A stretch of 6,914 bases of DNA, from positions 1-6,914 of the forward strand of contig PWWM01000197.1 in assembly GCA_003561495.1 (NCBI GenBank), in the 5' to 3' direction. The DNA is from Gammaproteobacteria bacterium (lineage in GTDB: Bacteria > Pseudomonadota > Gammaproteobacteria > Xanthomonadales > Wenzhouxiangellaceae). The notes beneath the pieces are model-generated. The model was not told where the DNA came from. It was given only the letters and a program-made list of their open reading frames with translations, and made no database searches. Positions 1 to 4,329 of the stretch are shown in pieces. The position numbers were made by a program, and so were the translations under genes. Numbering within the stretch: position 1 is the stretch's first letter; each line of letters starts with the position of its first letter.

Positions 1-2379
1 CACCACGGCGGCGGCAAAGCCCATGGCAAACAAGCTCAGTGATGGTTGATAGCGGAACTCAAACAACTCTTCGGCCAGCAGCCAGCCGGTGACGGCCGCG
101 CCCACGGTGGCCAGCGTTGCCGCAATCACCGCCATGATGCCGTACTCAATCAGCAGGCCGCGCCGCACCAATGCATCATCAGCACCCAGTGTACGAATCA
201 GGGCCGACTCATGCCGTCGCTCATCGCGGGTCGCCTCTAATGCGGCCAACAACACCACCAGACCAGCCAGCAGGGTAAAGAAAAACACCACCTGAGCGGC
301 CGAGCTGACCCGATCAATGATCTCGCCGATGCGCTCGATGATAGCGCCGACATCGATGATGGAGATATTCGGAAAGGCGCGGCTGACCGGACGCAGCACA
401 CTGCCGTCGCCATCGGCCAGATAAAAGCTGGCGATGTATTGGTGCGGCAGGATGTCACTGGCCTCGGGGCTCAACAGCACGAAGAAATTGACGTTGAAGG
501 AATTCCAGTCGACTTCGCGAATGCTGGTCACGGTGGCGGTCAATTGACGTGCGCCGGATTCGAAGACCAGCTCATCGCCCAACTGGGCGCCGAGGCGCTG
601 GGCCCACATGTTGGCCAGCGACACCTCGCCGGTGGCCTCGGGCGAGAAGAATTCGCCGGCGATTACCTCGTTGGCCGGCGGCAGCTCATCGATCCAAGAG
701 ACGTTGATCTGGCCGGCCATGCGGTCATCCTGGCGAATCGTGCCGCTGGAGCCGACCAGGTTGACGTTGGCCATCGGACGGATCTGCAAGTTGCGCGCGC
801 CCACCCGGATCAATTCGTCTTCGATATCTTCGACCTGGTCGGGCTGGATGTTGACCAGAAAGTGATCCGGGGTGTCCGGCGGCAGGCTGCCGCGCCATTG
901 TTCCAGCAGTTCGGTGCGCACCAGCATCAAGAGCAACAGTGACATCAGGCCAAGCCCCAACGCGGTCACCTGGATAATGCCGGCCGCGCGACGTCGATGC
1001 AGCCCGGCCAGGCCAAAGCGCCACGACGAGGTTGCACGCTTTGAAAGTACACGGGTGATGATCATGGCCAGCCAGCCACCCAGAGCCAGGGTCAGGGCCA
1101 GCAGGGCGCTGCCGCCGAGCACGATCAGTGCCAGGCGCAGATGTCCAAGCTGCAGCACCGGAATGGCCAGGGCGCCGGCAATCGGCAGCACCCACAACAG
1201 TCCCTTGAGCCCGACCCGGGTATCCAGAGAACGATTGAGAATGCGCATCGGCGGGACGCTTCGCAGGTTCAAAAGCGGCGGCAGGGCGAAGCCGGCGGCC
1301 AGCAATACGGTGAACAGGCTGCTGGAAATCACGGGCATGGCGCGTGGCGGGGGCAGGGCCCCGGCCGGTCCATCAGCAAGGATCTGGGCAATGATGGCTT
1401 GAGCGCCCAGACCGGCCAACCCACCCAGCACCACGGCCATCCCCACCAGCCACAATAGCATCAGGCTAAGGGCGCTCATGACTTGACCGCCGGTGGCGCC
1501 GAAGGATTTGAGCAAGGCCACCAGGTCACGCTGGGCATGGGAAAATCGCAACGCCGATAACAATACGGCCACCGCGGCCAGGATGACCGTGGTCAGTGCG
1601 GCAATGCCGAGAAAACGACGCGCCTGGGTCAGCGCCAGCCCGGTCTGGTCTTCGGCATCGGCCACCGTGATCAGCGAGTGTTCCTCGCCCAGGCGGGTTT
1701 CGATTTCGCGAGTGAATGCGCCCACGTCGTTCTCGCTGCCGGCGACCAGCATGCGATAGCGAGCGCGGGCACCGGGACCAAGCAACTCACTTTCAAGCAG
1801 ATCTTCAAGATTCACCATCATGCGCGGGGCCAGCATGAAACGGCTACCGCCCCGGTCAGGCTCGAAGACCAATGAACGATTGATGGTCAGCTCCGAATAC
1901 CCCAGCTCGGTGGTGTCGCCGACCTCGGCATCCAGGTAGCGCAGGCCGCGAGGTTCCAGCCAGGCCGTGCCGCGCTCGGGGATGGCGCGTACTGCCTCGT
2001 CTTCACCCCCCAGTCGATCGGCCAGGCGCAACTCGCCACGCAATGGATAGCCACCGGCCACGCCCTTGACATCGATCAGCATGCTGTCATCACCGACAAA
2101 CACCGCCGTGCTCATCAGGATAATCTCGGCGGTGTCCAGTCCCATGGACTCGGCCAGCTCGAAATACTCGCGCGGCAAGCGATCGCGCCCGGCCACGATC
2201 AAATCGGCCGCCAGCGCCTCCCCGGCCTCACGCTCCAGCGCCCGTCCAACCCGATCGGTAAACGAACTGACCGCCACCAACGCTGCCGTCGCCACCACCA
2301 GTCCGGCCGCCAGCAAACCCAGGGCGCCGGAGCGGGTTTGGCGCAGCAGGAGCCTGACCGACAAGGAGAATGAATTCAT
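1..2379 (-). CDS. ybbP: YbbP-type ABC transporter permease (FtsX superfamily), 3' end cut off by window edge
   Basis: Inner-membrane permease that pairs with the ATPase encoded just upstream. The frame is open for 793 codons from ATG 2379 to base 1 with no stop, and E. coli YbbP is about 804 residues, so only a short C-terminal piece is missing. Seen in the translation: an N-terminal membrane segment at about residues 18-37; a large extracytoplasmic region at about 40-250; a first FtsX block with membrane helices near 254-276, 305-333 and 354-370; hydrophobic segments near 394-411, 414-444 and 468-489; a second extracytoplasmic region at about 495-690 that opens with PDHFLVNIQPDQ, a stretch typical of YbbP; then a second FtsX block with helices near 694-716 and 742-769 and another beginning near 783. 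The cytoplasmic motif after a helix, ATRDERRHESALIRTLGA (716-733), is the FtsX-family coupling region; the matching site in the first block is FSHAQRDLVALLKSFGA (279-295). The ATG at 2379 is preceded by GGAG nine bases upstream and gives a complete N-terminus. The substrate is not known from sequence; gene order with tesA suggests hydrophobic or lipid-like compounds. Confidence 0.92.
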   Translation of the reverse strand, partial: MNSFSLSVRLLLRQTRSGALGLLAAGLVVATAALVAVSSFTDRVGRALEREAGEALAADLIVAGRDRLPREYFELAESMGLDTAEIILMSTAVFVGDDSMLIDVKGVAGGYPLRGELRLADRLGGEDEAVRAIPERGTAWLEPRGLRYLDAEVGDTTELGYSELTINRSLVFEPDRGGSRFMLAPRMMVNLEDLLESELLGPGARARYRMLVAGSENDVGAFTREIETRLGEEHSLITVADAEDQTGLALTQARRFLGIAALTTVILAAVAVLLSALRFSHAQRDLVALLKSFGATGGQVMSALSLMLLWLVGMAVVLGGLAGLGAQAIIAQILADGPAGALPPPRAMPVISSSLFTVLLAAGFALPPLLNLRSVPPMRILNRSLDTRVGLKGLLWVLPIAGALAIPVLQLGHLRLALIVLGGSALLALTLALGGWLAMIITRVLSKRATSSWRFGLAGLHRRRAAGIIQVTALGLGLMSLLLLMLVRTELLEQWRGSLPPDTPDHFLVNIQPDQVEDIEDELIRVGARNLQIRPMANVNLVGSSGTIRQDDRMAGQINVSWIDELPPANEVIAGEFFSPEATGEVSLANMWAQRLGAQLGDELVFESGARQLTATVTSIREVDWNSFNVNFFVLLSPEASDILPHQYIASFYLADGDGSVLRPVSRAFPNISIIDVGAIIERIGEIIDRVSSAAQVVFFFTLLAGLVVLLAALEATRDERRHESALIRTLGADDALVRRGLLIEYGIMAVIAATLATVGAAVTGWLLAEELFEFRYQPSLSLFAMGFAAAVV

Positions 2380-2388
2380 TGACGCTGG

Positions 2389-2392
2389 CTCC
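2389..2392 (-). promoter_or_regulatory. Ribosome binding site of ybbP
   Basis: On the minus strand GGAG lies nine bases before ATG 2379. It supports that start, and shows that ybbP is initiated on its own rather than by overlap with the end of ybbA, which finishes 157 bases upstream. Confidence 0.55.
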
Positions 2393-2409
2393 GTTCGATA
2401 TTGGGTGAA

Positions 2410-2534
2410 CGGTTTCCGGTTTCAGGGGAAAGGTTCAAGGCGCAAGGTGCAAGGCACAAGGAAAACCCTTGAACCCGACGCCTCGACCCTTCCGCTTTTA
2501 GCCTTGAGCCTTGAGCCTTGTTCCTTGTTCCTTG
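2410..2534. repeat. Heptanucleotide repeat element: tandem CGGTTTC, four CAAGGnn units, and five opposed CCTTGnn units
   Basis: The spacer between ybbA and ybbP is built largely from 7-base periodic repeats. On the plus strand CGGTTTC occurs twice in direct tandem (2410-2423). CAAGG then recurs exactly every seven bases at 2436, 2443, 2450 and 2457. Its reverse complement CCTTG stands at 2467 and then every seven bases at 2502, 2509, 2516, 2523 and 2530, ending two bases short of the ybbA stop codon. GGTTCAAGG (2432-2440) and CCTTGAACC (2467-2475) form a perfect 9-base inverted repeat. In the ybbA-ybbP transcript the opposed blocks could pair as a series of 5-base helices separated by 2x2 internal loops. 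No run of T follows either arm, so this is not a classical intrinsic terminator. It could be a REP- or MITE-like dispersed element, a slippage-expanded microsatellite, or an RNA processing/stability element. The pattern is certain; the role is not known. Confidence 0.8.
2432..2475. repeat. Perfect 9-base inverted repeat inside the heptad element
   Basis: GGTTCAAGG at 2432-2440 and its exact reverse complement CCTTGAACC at 2467-2475 are separated by 26 bases that carry three further CAAGG units. This is the strongest single stem in the spacer and can form on either strand's RNA. Confidence 0.75.
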
Positions 2535-2536
2535 CA

Positions 2537-3265
2537 TCATCCCTTATCCACCAGCCGAAAACGATCCCGCTCTTCACCGGCCCTGGCCGTCACCAGCCGA
2601 CCATCCTCGATCTCCTCGATGCGGCCGCAGCGTCGGGCCAGGTTGAGATCATGGGTGACCAGCACCAGTGCGGTGCCATGTTCGCGATTGAGATCGAACA
2701 GCAAGCGGGCCACGGATTCGCCCGTGTTTCGATCAAGATTTCCGGTCGGCTCGTCGGCGAACAGCACGGATGGGTCTCCGGCGAAAGCGCGCGCGATGGC
2801 GACGCGCTGCTGTTCTCCGCCGGACATCTGGCGCGGGTAATGGGCCATGCGATGGTCCAGCCCGACCTGCTCCAGGGCGCGGGTGGCGCGCTCGCGCGGA
2901 CGGTCCAGCCCGGCGATCTCCAGGGCCAGCATGACATTTTCCAGCGCGGTCAGGCTGGGCAGCAGGTGAAAGGACTGGAACACGAAGCCGACCCGGCGAC
3001 GGCGTAGACGTGCGCGTTCGTTTTCATCCAGGCGGTTGAGATGTTCGCCAGCCAGCCAGATATCTCCGGAAGTCGGCCGTTCCAGCCCCGCAAGCAGGCC
3101 CAGCAGGGTGGTCTTGCCGGAACCGGATGCCCCGACAATGGCCAGCGTTTGGCCCGCGTTCAGGTCAAGGCTGATATCGTTAAGGATGTCCAGACGGCCG
3201 CCAGGCGCCTGGACCGTGAAGCCCACGTGCTGGGCGCGCAGAATCTGTTGAATGGAATCACTCAT
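2537..3265 (-). CDS. ybbA: YbbA-type ABC transporter ATP-binding protein
   Basis: Cytoplasmic ATPase that energises the YbbP permease. The 242-residue product carries every hallmark of an ABC ATPase: Walker A GASGSGKT (45-52), Q-loop glutamine in FVFQSF (Gln97), signature MSGGEQQR (147-154), Walker B VLFADE with the catalytic Glu172, D-loop GNLD (175-178), and H-loop His205 in VTHD. The stretch FADEPTGNLD and the overall length fit the MacB/LolD/YbbA group, and the N-terminus aligns well with E. coli YbbA when translation begins at ATG 3265. The same frame is open further upstream to 3367, but that would add 34 residues with no family counterpart and run deep into tesA, so I reject it. The Shine-Dalgarno sequence is weak (AAGGA about 14 bases upstream). 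The ybbP gene follows on the same strand after a 157-base repeat-bearing spacer; in E. coli, as I recall, the two genes abut closely. Confidence 0.94.
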   Translation of the reverse strand: MSDSIQQILRAQHVGFTVQAPGGRLDILNDISLDLNAGQTLAIVGASGSGKTTLLGLLAGLERPTSGDIWLAGEHLNRLDENERARLRRRRVGFVFQSFHLLPSLTALENVMLALEIAGLDRPRERATRALEQVGLDHRMAHYPRQMSGGEQQRVAIARAFAGDPSVLFADEPTGNLDRNTGESVARLLFDLNREHGTALVLVTHDLNLARRCGRIEEIEDGRLVTARAGEERDRFRLVDKG

Positions 3266-3905
3266 GCCTGGATTATCTGTCCTTCGTTCGCTGACTAAGT
3301 TTCGCCCGATACTTGCGGTCTTGGTGCTGACCCTGATGACTGCGCCGGCTCTGGCCGGAACCACCACATTGCTTGTGATCGGTGACAGTCTCTCAGATGC
3401 CTATAACATGCCGCGTGAAGCCGGCTGGGCCCATCTGATGTCCGAACGGCTCGGTGATGACTACCGGGTGGTCAACGCCAGCATATCCGGTGAGACCACG
3501 GCCGGCGGCGTTCGTCGCCTCGATGGTCTGCTCGATGAACTTCAGCCGCAAGTGCTGATCGTCATACTCGGCGGCAATGACGGGTTGCGCGCACTCTCGC
3601 CACGCCAGATCGAGGATAATCTGGCGGCGATGATCGAAAAGGGCAAGGCCGCCGGCGCCAAGGTCGGCCTGATGCAGATCCGTATGCCACCCAACCTGGG
3701 CCCGGTCTACGTGCGACGCTTCGAGGCCATTTACCCGCGCCTGGCCGACGACCACGGGGTCGAATTGCTGCCGTTTTTTCTCGATGACCTGTTCGATCGG
3801 CCCGGCATGATGATGCCTGACGGCATTCATCCCACGCCTGAAGCCCAGCCGAAAATGCTGGAGCGCCTGTGGCCGGCGATCGAATCCATGCTGGAGCAGG
3901 AATGA
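3264..3905 (+). CDS. tesA: TesA-type periplasmic GDSL/SGNH arylesterase, acyl-thioesterase/lysophospholipase L1
   Basis: Hydrolyses acyl esters, thioesters or lysophospholipids in the periplasm. From ATG 3264 the product has 213 residues. It begins with a Sec signal peptide: basic n-region (Arg8, Lys12, Arg14), hydrophobic core from about 15 to 25, and probable cleavage after APALA (residue 31). There is no lipobox cysteine. The four SGNH blocks are intact: GDSLS with nucleophile Ser42, NASISGET with Gly76, GGNDG with Asn105, and DGIHP with Asp186 and His189. LMQIRMPPNLGP and ELLPFF are also TesA-like. I prefer ATG 3264, which has GGAA six bases upstream, over ATG 3252, which adds four residues (MESL) and has no visible Shine-Dalgarno. 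Either start overlaps the ybbA 5' end, so a tesA promoter must lie within ybbA coding sequence. The stop overlaps the cupin start. The partner transporter YbbAP is encoded divergently. Confidence 0.94.
   Translation: MPGLSVLRSLTKFRPILAVLVLTLMTAPALAGTTTLLVIGDSLSDAYNMPREAGWAHLMSERLGDDYRVVNASISGETTAGGVRRLDGLLDELQPQVLIVILGGNDGLRALSPRQIEDNLAAMIEKGKAAGAKVGLMQIRMPPNLGPVYVRRFEAIYPRLADDHGVELLPFFLDDLFDRPGMMMPDGIHPTPEAQPKMLERLWPAIESMLEQE
3893..3896 (+). promoter_or_regulatory. Ribosome binding site of the cupin gene inside the tesA 3' end
   Basis: GGAG, five bases before ATG 3902 and within the last codons of tesA. With the ATGA overlap it decides this start over the in-frame upstream ATG at 3869 and suggests translational coupling. 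Confidence 0.55.
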
Positions 3906-4315
3906 TTGCCGATGGATCGACCGCCGGCCAAGCGTTGATCGTTCGCCGCCGCCCCGAGCACGATGAATACTGGTTTCGTGAGGGCTGCTTCGTGACCGAG
4001 CTATCCAATTCCTCGAACGACGAGGATCTGTCGGTCGCCCGCATCCGGGTTCCTCCCGGAGGACGGACGCGCTGGCATCGATTGATCGGCACCATCGAAC
4101 GCTACGTCATCCTGGCCGGACAGGGTGAAGTTGAAGTGGGCAATCAGCCGGCAACTCACGTCACCACCCACGATGTGGTCATTATCCCGGCCGACTGCCC
4201 CCAACGCATTCGTAATACCGGCGACAATGACCTTGAATTCCTGGCCCTGTGCACCCCACGATTTCAGGCCGAGCGTTACCTTGATGAGACCATCACCAAC
4301 CGAAAAACGCCGTGA
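3902..4315 (+). CDS. Small single-domain cupin protein, coupled to tesA
   Basis: Cytoplasmic 137-residue protein with no signal peptide or membrane segment and one cupin (small beta-barrel) domain. Motif 1 fits G(X)5HXH(X)4E(X)6G at residues 53-73, with His59 and Glu66 present but Leu61 in place of the second histidine. Motif 2 (90-105) has His90 for the first Gly, Pro96, Asp98 for the second Gly, Gln101 in place of the metal-ligand histidine, and Asn105. Two of the four usual metal ligands are therefore absent. The stretches ERYVIL-GQG-VEVG and PQRIRNTG, and the ending LALCTPRF, look like a recurring cupin subfamily, so the substitutions may be family-wide rather than decay. ATG 3902 overlaps the tesA TGA as ATGA and has GGAG five bases upstream. 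The reaction, if any, is unknown; small-molecule binding or isomerase/sensor roles are possible. Being coupled to tesA, it may serve the same substrate, which is inference. Confidence 0.87.
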   Translation: MIADGSTAGQALIVRRRPEHDEYWFREGCFVTELSNSSNDEDLSVARIRVPPGGRTRWHRLIGTIERYVILAGQGEVEVGNQPATHVTTHDVVIIPADCPQRIRNTGDNDLEFLALCTPRFQAERYLDETITNRKTP

Positions 4316-4329
4316 CTTGATTGCTGTTT

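Noticed and set aside
439..942. Plus-strand open frame of 167 codons opposite ybbP
   Set aside because: Shadow of the ybbP frame in GC-rich DNA; no motif, no convincing ribosome site, and fully inside the permease.
2432..2534. Intrinsic terminator for ybbA
   Set aside because: Pairing arms exist, but no T-run follows on the minus strand, the stem is broken every five bases, and ybbP still has to be transcribed.
2066..3007. Plus-strand open frame of 313 codons across the ybbP start, the spacer and the ybbA 3' half
   Set aside because: It is antisense to two genes with complete family motifs, its translation is low-complexity Ser/Arg/Pro-rich with no recognisable domain, and it runs through the repeat spacer, which holds no stop in that frame because of its 7-base units.
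3266..3367. Longer N-terminus for ybbA starting near 3367
   Set aside because: It would add 34 residues without family support and overlap the tesA signal-peptide region. ATG 3265 gives the usual YbbA length.
3869..3901. Upstream in-frame start for the cupin at 3869
   Set aside because: It lies inside tesA without a clear Shine-Dalgarno; ATG 3902 has GGAG and the typical ATGA overlap.
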